Positions 24,363-37,904 of a stretch of DNA of 64,000 nucleotides are shown one piece after another. Location: the NCBI RefSeq assembly GCF_018531375.1, contig NZ_JAHBOH010000001.1, forward strand, positions 1-64,000. The letters are read 5' to 3'. This DNA is from Cellulomonas fulva. GTDB lineage: Bacteria; Actinomycetota; Actinomycetes; Actinomycetales; Cellulomonadaceae. The stretch's first letter is position 1. The number at the start of each line of letters is the position of its first letter. The translations under genes were made by a program, and so were the position numbers. The notes beneath the pieces were generated by a model. The model saw only the letters and a program-made list of their open reading frames with translations. It was not told the origin of the DNA and made no database searches.

Positions 24363-27320
24363 GTGACGTCCCGCACCGACCCGCACCCCGCCACACTGAC
24401 AGGAGGGCCGACGGGCGGCGAGGCGGCGCAGTCCCCCGCGCCGGCCGGACGGCCCGTGCACCTCGACGCCGACCGTCCGGTCGCGGAGCGCGCGCGGGAC
24501 CTCGTCGCCCGGCTCACCGTGGCGGAGAAGATCGCGATGCTCCACCAGCGCGCCCCGGCCGTCGAGCGCCTCGGCCTGCGCGCCTTCACCACCGGTGCCG
24601 AGGTCCTGCACGGCGTCGCGTGGCTCGGGACGGCGACCGTCTTCCCCCAGCCGGTCGGGCTCGGGGCGACGTGGGACCCGGACCTGCTGACACGCGTCGC
24701 GGACGTGGTGGGGATCGAGCTGCGGGCCAAGCACGCGGCCGATCCGATCGTCTCGCTCAACGTGTGGGCGCCCGTGGTCAACCCCCTGCGCCACCCCGCC
24801 TGGGGCCGCAACGAGGAGGGCTACAGCGAGGACCCGTACCTCACGGCCGAGCTCGGGACGGCGTACGCGCGCGGGCTGCGCGGCGACCACCCGGTCTACT
24901 GGCGCACGGTGCCGACGCTCAAGCACGCCTTCGGCTACAACAACGAGACCGACCGGGGCGTGACGAGCTCGCAGCTGCGGCCGCGCGTGCTGCACGAGTA
25001 CGAGCTCCCCGCCTTCGTCGGACCGCTGCAGGCGGGCGCCGCCGGCGCGGTCATGGCCGCGTACAACCTGGTGAACGGCCGCCCCAACCACCTGTCCGGC
25101 GAGCTCCTCGACCTGCTCCGCGACGTCACCCCGCAGCCGCTGCTCGTCGTCTCCGACGCGGCCGCGCCGGGGTTCGTCGTGACGCTCCAGCGGTTCTACG
25201 ACGACCACGTCGAGTCGCACGCCGCGATGCTGCGGGCCGGGGTCGACTCGTTCACCGACAACGACGCGGACAGCGCCCCGACGATCGAGCGCGTCACGGC
25301 GGCGCTCGAGCGCGGCCTGCTCGACGAGGCCGACATCGACCTGGCCGTGCAGCGGCAGCTCGAGGTCCGGATCCGCACCGGGGAGCTCGACCCCGACCGC
25401 GACCCGTTCGTCGTCGGGCCCGACGCGATCGACCTGCCCGCTCACCGCGCGCTCGCGCGCGAGGCCGTCGCCCGCTCGGTCGTCGTGCTCGAGAACGACG
25501 GCACGCTGCCCGTGCGCGAGGGCGCGCGCGTCGCGGTCGTCGGGCCGCACGCCGACCGCGTGCTGCACGACTGGTACTCCGGGACGCCGCCCTACCTGGT
25601 GGGCCTCGGCACCGCGCTGCGCGAGCGCCTCGGCGACGAGGCCGTCACCGTGGCGGACGGGTCCGACCGCGTCGTGCTGCGCTCGGTCCGCACGGGCCGC
25701 GCCGTCCGCTGCGGCGGTCCCACGCACGTCCTCACCGCCGACGGCGCCGGTCCGGGCACGGCGACCGGCCCGGACGAGCAGCACGACCTGACGCACTGGG
25801 GCGACGGGCTGTGGTCCGTCGCCGTGGCCGGGACCGGCCTGCTCTGGACCGGCGCGCGCTGGGTGCTGCACGCGGACGCGACGCGCGTGGGCGGCTGGGT
25901 CGCGCAGGAGACGTTCCGCCGCACGCCGCACGACGACGGCACGTGGTCCCTGCAGCACGCCGGGTCGGGCAAGTGGCTGCGCGTGCAGCACGACGAGGCC
26001 GGCACCCTGGTCGCCGACGCCGAGACGCCCGAGGCCGCCGACCGCTTCACGGCCGAGGTCGTGCGCACCGGCGCCGACGCCGTGCGCGACGCGTGCCGCG
26101 ACGCCGACGTCGTCGTGGTGGCGGTCGGCAACGACCCGCACCTCGGCGGGCGGGAGACGGCGGACCGGCCGACGCTCACGCTCCCCGAGTCGATGCTCGA
26201 CCTCTGGCGGGTGGCGGGCGAGGGGGCCGGGTCCGCGCGGCGCGTCCTGCTCGTCGTCTCGTCGTACCCGTACGTGCTGCCCGACGACCTCGGCGCCGAC
26301 GCCGTGGTCTGGACGTCGCACGGCGGCCAGGAGCTCGGGCACGGCGTGACGGACGTGCTGGTCGGCGACGAGGAGCCGCGTGGACGGCTCGCGCAGGCCT
26401 GGCCCGCCGCGGTCGAGCACGTGGGCGACCTGTTCGACTACGACGTCATCGCCGCGGGCCACACCACCTGGTACGCGCGGCACGCGCCGCGGTACGCGCT
26501 GGGGCACGGGCTGACCTACGGCGACGTCGCGTACGCGACCGCCCACCTCGCTCTCCCGGGCGGGTCTTCCACGGATGCGGCCACGGTCACGCCGCAGTCG
26601 CGCGTCGGCGTCGTCGTGCGGCTCCACAACGCCGGTTCCCGCGCGGCGCACGAGCTCGTGCAGGTCTACGCCGACGCACCCGAGCACCGCCTGCCCTTCG
26701 GGCACCGCCTCGTCGGGCACCGGCGCGTCGAGGTCGGTGCGGGCGAGACGCTCGACGTGACCGTCGAGGTGCCGGCCGCGCGGCTCGCCACGTGGGACGT
26801 CACCCGGTCGCGGCTCGTCGTGGAGCCCGGCCGCTACGTGCTGGGCGTCGGACCGAGCGCGAGCACGGTCGCGCACCAGCTTGTCGTCGAGGTCGACGCC
26901 GAGCCGGTCCCGCCACGTGCGCTCGTGGGGCACGAGGTCCACGCGGCGGACGCCGACGTGCTGACCGACGTCGAGCTCGCGGCGCGGACCCGCACCGTGG
27001 GGACTGCCGTCCAGATCGCCCGCGGGCGGGAGGAAGGGTGCGTCGAGCTGTGGACGACGAGCGTGCGCGGCGCACGCGAGCTGCGCGCGGTCCTCGCCCG
27101 CACGCGTCCCGGCCCCGCGTGGCTCGAGCTGGCGGTCCCGGAGGACGGCGGCACGTGGCGGACGGTCGCCGCGGCCGCCGTCCCCGAGGACGGCGACCGC
27201 TGGACCTGGTCGACCGTCACCGTGCCGCTCGACCTCGCGGCCGGGGACCTGCCCGACGTCGCGGACGTGCGGCTCCGCCTGGTCGGCGCGGTGCGCGTCG
27301 CGACGGTCGAGCTGCGCTGA
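24363..27320 (+). CDS. GH3 beta-glucosidase/xylosidase with an inserted trefoil-like domain
   Basis: 985 aa from a GTG with GAGGAG 9 nt upstream; an ATG at 24249 would only add repeat-encoded residues. The GH3 N-domain contains KHAFGYNNETDR near residue 188 and nucleophile Asp265 in VVSDAAAPG. The second GH3 domain (about 360-700) is interrupted at about 435-567 by an insert with fascin/beta-trefoil-like repeats (GKWLRVQHDEAGTL). A fibronectin-III-like domain follows near 720-830, and a beta-sandwich at about 850-985 resembles a CBM6-like module. No signal peptide, so probably cytoplasmic. The locus suggests beta-glucosidase on xyloglucan backbone ends, but beta-xylosidase is possible. Confidence 0.82.
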   Translation: MTSRTDPHPATLTGGPTGGEAAQSPAPAGRPVHLDADRPVAERARDLVARLTVAEKIAMLHQRAPAVERLGLRAFTTGAEVLHGVAWLGTATVFPQPVGLGATWDPDLLTRVADVVGIELRAKHAADPIVSLNVWAPVVNPLRHPAWGRNEEGYSEDPYLTAELGTAYARGLRGDHPVYWRTVPTLKHAFGYNNETDRGVTSSQLRPRVLHEYELPAFVGPLQAGAAGAVMAAYNLVNGRPNHLSGELLDLLRDVTPQPLLVVSDAAAPGFVVTLQRFYDDHVESHAAMLRAGVDSFTDNDADSAPTIERVTAALERGLLDEADIDLAVQRQLEVRIRTGELDPDRDPFVVGPDAIDLPAHRALAREAVARSVVVLENDGTLPVREGARVAVVGPHADRVLHDWYSGTPPYLVGLGTALRERLGDEAVTVADGSDRVVLRSVRTGRAVRCGGPTHVLTADGAGPGTATGPDEQHDLTHWGDGLWSVAVAGTGLLWTGARWVLHADATRVGGWVAQETFRRTPHDDGTWSLQHAGSGKWLRVQHDEAGTLVADAETPEAADRFTAEVVRTGADAVRDACRDADVVVVAVGNDPHLGGRETADRPTLTLPESMLDLWRVAGEGAGSARRVLLVVSSYPYVLPDDLGADAVVWTSHGGQELGHGVTDVLVGDEEPRGRLAQAWPAAVEHVGDLFDYDVIAAGHTTWYARHAPRYALGHGLTYGDVAYATAHLALPGGSSTDAATVTPQSRVGVVVRLHNAGSRAAHELVQVYADAPEHRLPFGHRLVGHRRVEVGAGETLDVTVEVPAARLATWDVTRSRLVVEPGRYVLGVGPSASTVAHQLVVEVDAEPVPPRALVGHEVHAADADVLTDVELAARTRTVGTAVQIARGREEGCVELWTTSVRGARELRAVLARTRPGPAWLELAVPEDGGTWRTVAAAAVPEDGDRWTWSTVTVPLDLAAGDLPDVADVRLRLVGAVRVATVELR

Positions 27321-27324
27321 CGCC

Positions 27325-27705
27325 TCAGGACGAGCGGACGAGCCAGCGGTGCCCGAAGGGGTCCACGAGCCACCCGCCGCGCCCGCCGTCCGGCAGCGGG
27401 GCGGGTGGCCGGTCCTGCGTCGCTCCGGCGGCGAGCGCCTGGGCGTAGGTCGCGTCGCAGTCGGCGACCGCCAGCACCACGGCGGCCGTGCCGTGCCCGT
27501 CGAGCGTGCGCGGCGCGTAGGCGCCGTAGTCGTGCGCCTCGTCGGAGACGAAGACCGGAGCACCCTCGATGTCGAGGGCCGCGAACCCGATCCGGCCGTC
27601 CTCCTCGTCGTAGCGCTCGCCGACGGTGGCGCCGAAGGCCGCGGCGTAGAACGCGAGCGCCGCCCTCCCGTCGTCGACCGTGAGGTACGGGACCGTGCCG
27701 CCCAT
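27325..27705 (-). CDS. VOC-superfamily (glyoxalase/PhnB-like) protein
   Basis: 126 aa, two beta-alpha-beta-beta-beta halves: VPYLTVDDGRAALAFYAAAFGA at the N-terminus and WLVDPFGHRWLV at the end, as in PhnB/YdcE-type vicinal-oxygen-chelate proteins. Metal ligands cannot be assigned with certainty. Function unknown. It starts 46 nt from an operator of the sugar regulon (27751-27764) and is divergent from tatA, so it is probably co-regulated with the glycosidases. It converges with GH3, with four bases between stops. Confidence 0.8.
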   Translation of the reverse strand: MGGTVPYLTVDDGRAALAFYAAAFGATVGERYDEEDGRIGFAALDIEGAPVFVSDEAHDYGAYAPRTLDGHGTAAVVLAVADCDATYAQALAAGATQDRPPAPLPDGGRGGWLVDPFGHRWLVRSS

Positions 27706-27750
27706 GGCATCCTCCTTCGGGGGCCGCTGCGTCGCGGACCGGATCGCGGG

Positions 27751-27764
27751 TCGAGGCGGTTCGA
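27751..27764. promoter_or_regulatory. LacI-family operator of the VOC gene
   Basis: TCGAGGCGGTTCGA, 12 to 13 of 14 positions shared with the other sites. It directly follows the minus-strand -10-like TGCAAT (27769-27764), whose -35 TTGACT is at 27793-27788 (18-nt spacer). Confidence 0.68.
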
Positions 27765-27787
27765 TTGCAGCGCCCCGGAGGCTCAGC

Positions 27788-27810
27788 AGTCAAGCCTGCG
27801 GGGCTTGACG
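27788..27810. promoter_or_regulatory. Divergent promoter core between the VOC gene and tatA
   Basis: An inverted repeat GTCAAGCC / GGCTTGAC (27789-27796 and 27802-27809) places a TTGAC -35 element facing each way: TTGACT toward the VOC gene and TTGACG (27805-27810) toward tatA. The tatA -10 is weak (GACGAT, 27828-27833). Each direction has a LacI-type operator near its start site. Confidence 0.5.
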
Positions 27811-27839
27811 ATCCGCCCCCGATCGTCGACGATCAACCG

Positions 27840-27853
27840 TTGAAGCGCTTCGA
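27840..27853. promoter_or_regulatory. LacI-family operator upstream of tatA
   Basis: TTGAAGCGCTTCGA, the same palindrome as at 16567-16580 in reverse. It is 27 nt upstream of the tatA ATG, where repressor would block transcription. Confidence 0.75.
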
Positions 27854-27880
27854 CGACGAAGCCCGAACCATGGAGCACTC

Positions 27881-28132
27881 ATGCTGCGCAACCTGTCCGC
27901 CTGGCACGTCATCATCCTGGTCGGCGTGCTCATCCTGCTGTTCGGCGCCAACAAGCTGCCCGAGCTCGCCCGCGGCGTCGGCCAGTCCATGCGGATCCTG
28001 AAGTCCGAGGTCAAGGACCTGACCGACGACGACGCCCCGGCGCCCGCCGCCGCGCAGCCGAGCCCCGTCGCGCCGCTCGTCGCGGCTCCGGACGCCGCCG
28101 CGCCCGAGCGGCCCACGCCGACCGCCGCCTGA
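27881..28132 (+). CDS. tatA: TatA-family twin-arginine translocase subunit
   Basis: 83 aa. A short N-terminus, one membrane helix (WHVIILVGVLILLFG), the FGANKLPELARGVGQSMR hinge and amphipathic helix, then an acidic and Ala/Pro-rich tail. It is a typical TatA/E pore-forming subunit. GGAG lies 6 nt before the ATG. It is not next to tatC, but is placed in the sugar locus behind a LacI-type operator, so it looks like an accessory copy. The solute-binding protein at 22226-23893 has a Tat-like signal and is a likely client. Confidence 0.9.
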   Translation: MLRNLSAWHVIILVGVLILLFGANKLPELARGVGQSMRILKSEVKDLTDDDAPAPAAAQPSPVAPLVAAPDAAAPERPTPTAA

Positions 28133-28135
28133 CGA

Positions 28136-28152
28136 CGCCGGCCGGGCCGGCG
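28136..28152. terminator. Hairpin between convergent tatA and nagA
   Basis: CGCCGGCC and GGCCGGCG form a short GC-rich stem 4 nt after the tatA stop, in the 70-nt gap before the nagA stop. No T tract follows; termination is only a suggestion. Confidence 0.35.
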
Positions 28153-28202
28153 AAGCGAGCCGCGCCGTCCGCACCGTCCGCGCCGGCTCGTCGCCTGTCG
28201 CG

Positions 28203-29435
28203 TCAGGCGACGACGGCACCACCGCGCAGCACGCGCAGCGGGCGCAGGTCGGCGTCGGTCACCACGACGTCCGCTCGTCGTCCCACGACGAGCGCGCCCA
28301 CGTCGCTGCGCCCCACCACGGACGCAGGGGTCGTCGCTGCGGCCCGCACCGCGTCGACCAGCGGGACGCCCGCGGCCACGGTGTGCCGCACGACGTCGAG
28401 CAGGTGCGCCACGCCTCCGGCGATCGCGCCCGCGGACCCGTCGGCCGTCACGATGCGCGCCACGCCGTCGGCGACGCGCACCGCCATGGGGCCGAGCTGG
28501 TAGTCGCCGTCCGCCATCCCCGCCGCCGCCATGGCGTCGGTCACGAACGCCACCGCGTCGGCACCCACCAGGTCCAGGACCGCGCGCACGGTCGCGTCGT
28601 CCAGGTGCGTGCCGTCCGCCACCAGCTCCACGACGAGCTCGCCCCGCGCCGCTGCCGCCAGGCACGCCATCACCGGCCCCGGGTCCCGGTGGTGCACGGG
28701 CCGCATCCCGTTGAACAGGTGGGTCGCGGTCGGGCGCGCCGACCGGGCGGCCGGCGCCTGGGCGAGCAGGTCGAAGGCGCGGTCCGCCGCCGCCTCGACC
28801 AGGTCCGCGCGGGCGTCGGTGTGCCCGAGCGACGGCACCGCCCCGCCCGCGACGAGCGCCGCGAGCACGTCGTCGTCCCCGCCGGCGACGCCCGTCACCT
28901 CGGGTGCGACCGTCATCGTCACGAGCCACCCCCGCGCCGCCTCGACCACGCGGGCGACCAGGGCTGCGTCGCCGGCGAGCATGTCGTCGGGGTTCTGCGC
29001 CCCGCACCGCACGTGGGACAGGAACGGTCCCTCCAGGTGGATGCCCGCCACGATCCCGCGGTCCGCGGCGTCCGCGAGCAGCGCGGTGCGCTCCACGAGC
29101 ACGTCGCCCGGCGCCGTGACGAGCGACGCGACGAGCGTCGTCGTGCCGTGCCGCAGGTGCTCGCTCGCCGCACGCTCGACCTCGTCGACGGTCGTCGCGT
29201 CCGGGAAGCTGACGCCGCCGCCGCCGTGGCAGTGCACGTCCACGAGCCCGGGCAGGACCGTCTCCCCTGCGCGCGACGGGTCGCGCGGCGGGACGAGCGC
29301 TGTCCACGGGGGCGGCACGTCGGCGGCCGGTCCCACCCAGGCGATCTCGCCGTCCTCGACCACCACCACGCCGTCGTCCACGTCGTGGTCCGGGGTCACG
29401 ACGCGTCCGCGCAGGAACATCTGCTCTGAGGTCAC
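28203..29435 (-). CDS. nagA: N-acetylglucosamine-6-phosphate deacetylase
   Basis: 410 aa from a GTG preceded by GGGGAGG; the longer upstream frame lacks this. Amidohydrolase fold: HxH in VDVHCHGGGG near residue 62, Glu in GIHLEGPFL near 130, metal His in LGHTDA and THLFNGM, and the catalytic Asp in FVTDAMAA near 285. It converts GlcNAc-6-phosphate to glucosamine-6-phosphate and acetate in amino-sugar use and cell-wall recycling. It stands alone between tatA and nucS with no operator of the sugar regulon in front. Confidence 0.88.
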   Translation of the reverse strand: MTSEQMFLRGRVVTPDHDVDDGVVVVEDGEIAWVGPAADVPPPWTALVPPRDPSRAGETVLPGLVDVHCHGGGGVSFPDATTVDEVERAASEHLRHGTTTLVASLVTAPGDVLVERTALLADAADRGIVAGIHLEGPFLSHVRCGAQNPDDMLAGDAALVARVVEAARGWLVTMTVAPEVTGVAGGDDDVLAALVAGGAVPSLGHTDARADLVEAAADRAFDLLAQAPAARSARPTATHLFNGMRPVHHRDPGPVMACLAAAARGELVVELVADGTHLDDATVRAVLDLVGADAVAFVTDAMAAAGMADGDYQLGPMAVRVADGVARIVTADGSAGAIAGGVAHLLDVVRHTVAAGVPLVDAVRAAATTPASVVGRSDVGALVVGRRADVVVTDADLRPLRVLRGGAVVA

Positions 29436-29562
29436 CGGGCCATCCTCCCCGGTCCGGGTCCCGCGTGGGGCAGACGTCCGTCCCGGTGCGGCCGTGTCGG
29501 TCGACGGGTACCGCGCGTCGCGGGCGTCACCGCGCGTCGTCACCCCGCGTGCGTGCCGCCGG

Positions 29563-30258
29563 TCAGAACAACCGGGAGTCCACGTCGTCCACGCCCCGCA
29601 TCGCGTCGTAGTCGAGCGTCAGGCACGCGATCCCGCGGTCGGTCGCCAGCACGCGCGCCTGCGGCTTGATCTCCTGCGCGGCGAACACGCCCCGCACCGG
29701 CGCGAGCAGCGGGTCGCGGTTCAGCAGCTCGAGATACCGCGTGAGCTGCTCGACGCCGTCGATGTCACCGCGGCGCTTGATCTCCACGGCCACCGAGCCG
29801 CCCGTCGGGTCCTTGGCGAGGATGTCGACCGGCCCGATCGCGGTCGGGTACTCCCGCCGCACCAGCACGTGTCCCGAGCCCAGGAGGCCGATCTGCGCCG
29901 CCAGGAGGGCCTGCAGATGCGCCTCGACCCCGTCCTTCACGAGACCGGGGTCGACGCCCAGGTCGTGCGCGGAGTCGTGCAGGACCTCGAACAGCTCGAT
30001 CTCGAGGCGGTCGTCGGACTTCTGGTGCTGGACGGTCCACACCGCTGTCACGCCGGCCGCGCGGGACTCGTCGTCCGGCTCGCCCACCACGAGGGTGCAG
30101 GGCGGGCTCATCCAGTTCAGCGGCTTGTACGAGCCGCCGTCGGAGTGCAGCAGGACGCTGCCGTCGGCCTTCACGACGAGCAGGCGCGTCGCGCGCGGCA
30201 GGTGCGCCGACAGCCGCCCGGTGTAGCGGGCGGCGCAGGACGCGACGACGAGGCGCAC
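29563..30258 (-). CDS. nucS: Mismatch-specific endonuclease NucS
   Basis: 231 aa from the GTG at [16 protein letters not shown], with GGAGGATC upstream; the longer frame is a shadow. The N-terminal DNA-binding beta domain includes [18 protein letters not shown]. The C-terminal RecB-like nuclease has GPVDILAK and VAVEIKRRG near residues 155-175 (catalytic Asp, Glu and Lys). NucS (EndoMS) replaces MutS/MutL mismatch repair in Actinobacteria and interacts with the sliding clamp. It follows the ATP synthase and DUF2550 genes, a common neighbourhood in this phylum. Confidence 0.92.
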   Translation of the reverse strand: MRLVVASCAARYTGRLSAHLPRATRLLVVKADGSVLLHSDGGSYKPLNWMSPPCTLVVGEPDDESRAAGVTAVWTVQHQKSDDRLEIELFEVLHDSAHDLGVDPGLVKDGVEAHLQALLAAQIGLLGSGHVLVRREYPTAIGPVDILAKDPTGGSVAVEIKRRGDIDGVEQLTRYLELLNRDPLLAPVRGVFAAQEIKPQARVLATDRGIACLTLDYDAMRGVDDVDSRLF

Positions 30259-30317
30259 GACGATCCTCCGGTCGGGACGGTCAGGAGCGGTCAGAGGCGG
30301 GCGACGGGCACGGCGCG

Positions 30318-30740
30318 TCAGATGACGGGGCCGACGCGCAACGGCGTCGCCTCGATCCAGGAGGTGAGGCCCGCGTACGCCTCGGGCGACATGAACAGCT
30401 CCACCTCGGTCGGGCGGCCGTCCGCCCGCGCGCGGCACCGGACGACGTAGCCCTCGCCCGCGCCGTCCCGCGGCTCGGCGGCACGGCGCTCGACGACCGT
30501 CAGTCCGTCTCGGTCCCAGCGCCGCGCGGGCCGCGGGGCCAGCGACCAGAACCGCCACCAGTACAGGTGCGCGGCGCCGTACTGGGCGACACCGCTCGAC
30601 CACCGCCGGCCCCGGCCCAGGTCGCACCGGAACGAGCCCACACGGCGGTCGAGCGTCTGGCGCCGGGACCACCACGCGCCGCCGGCGACCAGCACCACCA
30701 CGACGAGCGTGACGAGGGCGACGACGACGGGACCGGGCAC
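30318..30740 (-). CDS. DUF2550-like membrane-anchored protein
   Basis: 140 aa, GTG start 13 nt after atpC. One N-terminal membrane helix ([20 protein letters not shown]), then [11 protein letters not shown] and [22 protein letters not shown]. This pattern and the location next to atpC match the actinobacterial DUF2550 family. Function unknown; probably the cytoplasmic face of the membrane. Confidence 0.75.
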   Translation of the reverse strand: MPGPVVVALVTLVVVVLVAGGAWWSRRQTLDRRVGSFRCDLGRGRRWSSGVAQYGAAHLYWWRFWSLAPRPARRWDRDGLTVVERRAAEPRDGAGEGYVVRCRARADGRPTEVELFMSPEAYAGLTSWIEATPLRVGPVI

Positions 30741-30753
30741 GTGCGCAGTGACC

Positions 30754-31034
30754 TCAGTGCGTCGGCGCGGGCGCCGAGTCGCTCAGGGCGTCGACGACCA
30801 CGGTGACGCGGTCGTCGTCCACCGAGAGGAACCCGCCGTCGACCTGCCAGCTCAGCGCCTGCCCGTCGGCCGTGCGCACGCGGACCTCGCCCGCGCGCAG
30901 CACCGACAGGATCGGCGTGTGCCCGAGCAGGATGCCGATCTCCCCGTCGGCCGCGGGCGCCGAGACCTGGCGGGCGCTGCCCGACCAGACCTTGCCGTCC
31001 GCGGCGACGAGGTCGACCTCGAGGGAGTCGGCCA

Positions 31035-31035
<1 letters not shown>
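30754..31035 (-). CDS. atpC: ATP synthase epsilon subunit
   Basis: 93 aa. N-terminal beta sandwich with EVDLVAADGKVWSG, GEIGILLGHTPILSVLRAG and the closing FLSVDDDRVTVVVD. It is short because the C-terminal helical hairpin is nearly absent, as in many actinobacterial epsilon subunits, which affects inhibition of ATP hydrolysis. The start overlaps the atpD stop by one base (TGATG). Confidence 0.93.
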
Positions 31036-32603
<1,568 letters not shown>

Positions 32604-33503
32604 TCAGGAGGCCGACGCGAGCGCGTCCGCACCCGAGACGATCTCGCTGATCTCCTGCGTGATCTCGCCCTGGCGGGCCTGGTTGGCGAGCCGGGTGTAC
32701 ATGCGGATGAGGTCCTCCGCGTTGTCGGTCGCGGTGTGCATCGCGCGCTGGCGAGCAGCCAGCTCCGACGCGGCCGCCTGCAGGAGGCACGCGTAGATCC
32801 GCGCCCGCACGTAGCGCGGGAGCAGCGCGTCGAGCACCACCTCCGGGCTGGGCTCGAAGTCGTACAGCGGCAGCGGCCCGGACTCGCCGGCCGGCGCCAC
32901 GCCCTCGACGACCTCGAGCGGGAGCAGCCGGATCACCCGGGGACGCTGCGTGACCATGTTGACGAACTGCGTGAAGACGACATGCACCTCGGCGATGCCG
33001 CCCTCGTCCGCCGGCGCCCGGAACTTCTCGAGCAGCAGGTCCGCGATCTCGATCGCGACCTCGGTGGTCGGCGCGTCCGAGTGCCCCGTCCACTGACCGC
33101 CCAGCTCGCGCTGCCGGAACGTGTAGTACCCGACGGCGCGACGGCCGGAGACGAGGAGCTCGACCTCCTTGCCCTCGTCCGCCAGCTGCGCGACGAGGCG
33201 CTCGGTCTCCCGGATGACGCTCGCCGAGTAGGCGCCCGCCATGCCGCGGTCCGACGCGACGACCAGCACGGCGACCCGTCGGGTGTCGGTCCGCTCCACC
33301 AGGAACGGGTGCGACACGTTCGAGTGCGTCGCCACGGCCGAGACGGCACGGGTGATCGCCCGCGAGTACGGCGAGGCCATCGCCACCCGGTCGCGCGCCT
33401 TGCCGATGCGGGAGGCAGCGATGAGCTCCTGCGCCCGGAACATCTTCTTGAGCGACTGGGTGGACTTGATGCGCTGCTTGTAGACGCGCTGCGAACCGGC
33501 CAT
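32604..33503 (-). CDS. atpG: ATP synthase gamma subunit
   Basis: 299 aa. The N-terminal helix [21 protein letters not shown] and C-terminal helix [25 protein letters not shown] form the rotor coiled coil; [14 protein letters not shown] is the conserved central motif. The stop of atpA lies 2 nt upstream of the ATG. Confidence 0.95.
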   Translation of the reverse strand: MAGSQRVYKQRIKSTQSLKKMFRAQELIAASRIGKARDRVAMASPYSRAITRAVSAVATHSNVSHPFLVERTDTRRVAVLVVASDRGMAGAYSASVIRETERLVAQLADEGKEVELLVSGRRAVGYYTFRQRELGGQWTGHSDAPTTEVAIEIADLLLEKFRAPADEGGIAEVHVVFTQFVNMVTQRPRVIRLLPLEVVEGVAPAGESGPLPLYDFEPSPEVVLDALLPRYVRARIYACLLQAAASELAARQRAMHTATDNAEDLIRMYTRLANQARQGEITQEISEIVSGADALASAS

Positions 33504-33505
33504 GC

Positions 33506-35134
<1,629 letters not shown>

Positions 35135-35191
35135 TGCTCTGCTCTCCTGTCATGGGCCCGCAGCAGCGGGCTCGCGTTCTGGGGTGCCGGC

Positions 35192-36003
35192 TCAGCCGGC
35201 GAGTCGTCGTCGGGCGTCGGCGAGGCGGGACAGCACGGTGGAGTCGACCACCTGCGGCCCGACCTGGATCCGCAGGCCGCCGATCACGTCGGGGTCGAGG
35301 ATCACGTTGAGCTGGATGTCGCGCGCGTACGCCTGACCGAGGATCTCGGTGAGCCGCGCGCGCTGGGCCTCGCTCAGCGGCGTCGCCGTCGTGACCGTCG
35401 CGACCTGCCGGTCACGGCGCTCGGCGATCAGGTCGGCGATGTGTCCGAGCGTCGCGACGTAGCGCCGGCCGCGGGGGGCGGCGGCGGCACGCCGGGCGAC
35501 GATCGAGGCGACCTCGGTCGCACGACCCGCGAGGATCTTGTCGACCAGCTCCGCACGGGCCTCGCCCGGGATCGCCGGGTCGAACAGCGTCTGGCGCACC
35601 TCACGCTGCCCGACGAGCGCGCGCGACAGGCGGAAGATCTCCTCCTCCACCCGCGCGAGGTCGCCCTCGTTCTCGGCCCGCGCCAGCACGGCGTGGAAGC
35701 CGAGCCGCTCGGCGGCCTCGGCCAGGTCGCCGTCGGCGGACCACCGCTGCCGGACCAGGTCCTGCGCGACGGCCGTGACCCGCGGGTCCGCCGTCGGAAG
35801 CAGCCGGCCGACCAGACCGGCCTTGGCGTCGCCCTCGATCGACGGGTCGCCCAGGACGCGGCGCAGGGAGCCGGAGCGGTCGAGCGCGTCGACGAGGGCG
35901 AACAGCTGCTCGCCCAGCACCGACGCCTGCGACCCGGCAGCGGCGAGGACCGGCTCGAACCGCTCCTCGACCGCCACCAGCGAGGCGCGAGACGTCCCGC
36001 GCA

Positions 36004-36004
<1 letters not shown>
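35192..36004 (-). CDS. atpH: ATP synthase delta subunit
   Basis: 270 aa, longer than the E. coli protein but normal for actinobacteria, where the N-terminal helical domain is extended. The C-terminal half carries the conserved DPDVIGGLRIQVG. It links F1 to the peripheral stalk. The start overlaps the atpF stop by one base. Confidence 0.92.
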
Positions 36005-37813
<1,809 letters not shown>

Positions 37814-37845
37814 ACCGTCGGCGCCTGGCCGTCATGGATGGAGGA

Positions 37846-37851
37846 AGCCTA
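37846..37851 (-). promoter_or_regulatory. Candidate -10 of an internal atp promoter
   Basis: TAGGCT on the minus strand, with a poor -35 (GTCAAG, 18 nt upstream). It lies in the 91-nt gap between atpI and atpB, the widest interval before the main atp genes. Confidence 0.35.
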
Positions 37852-37904
37852 ACCCATCGCAGAGGGTGCCTTGACCCGGCTCCGGCGGCCGGGATCCGTG
37901 TGTG

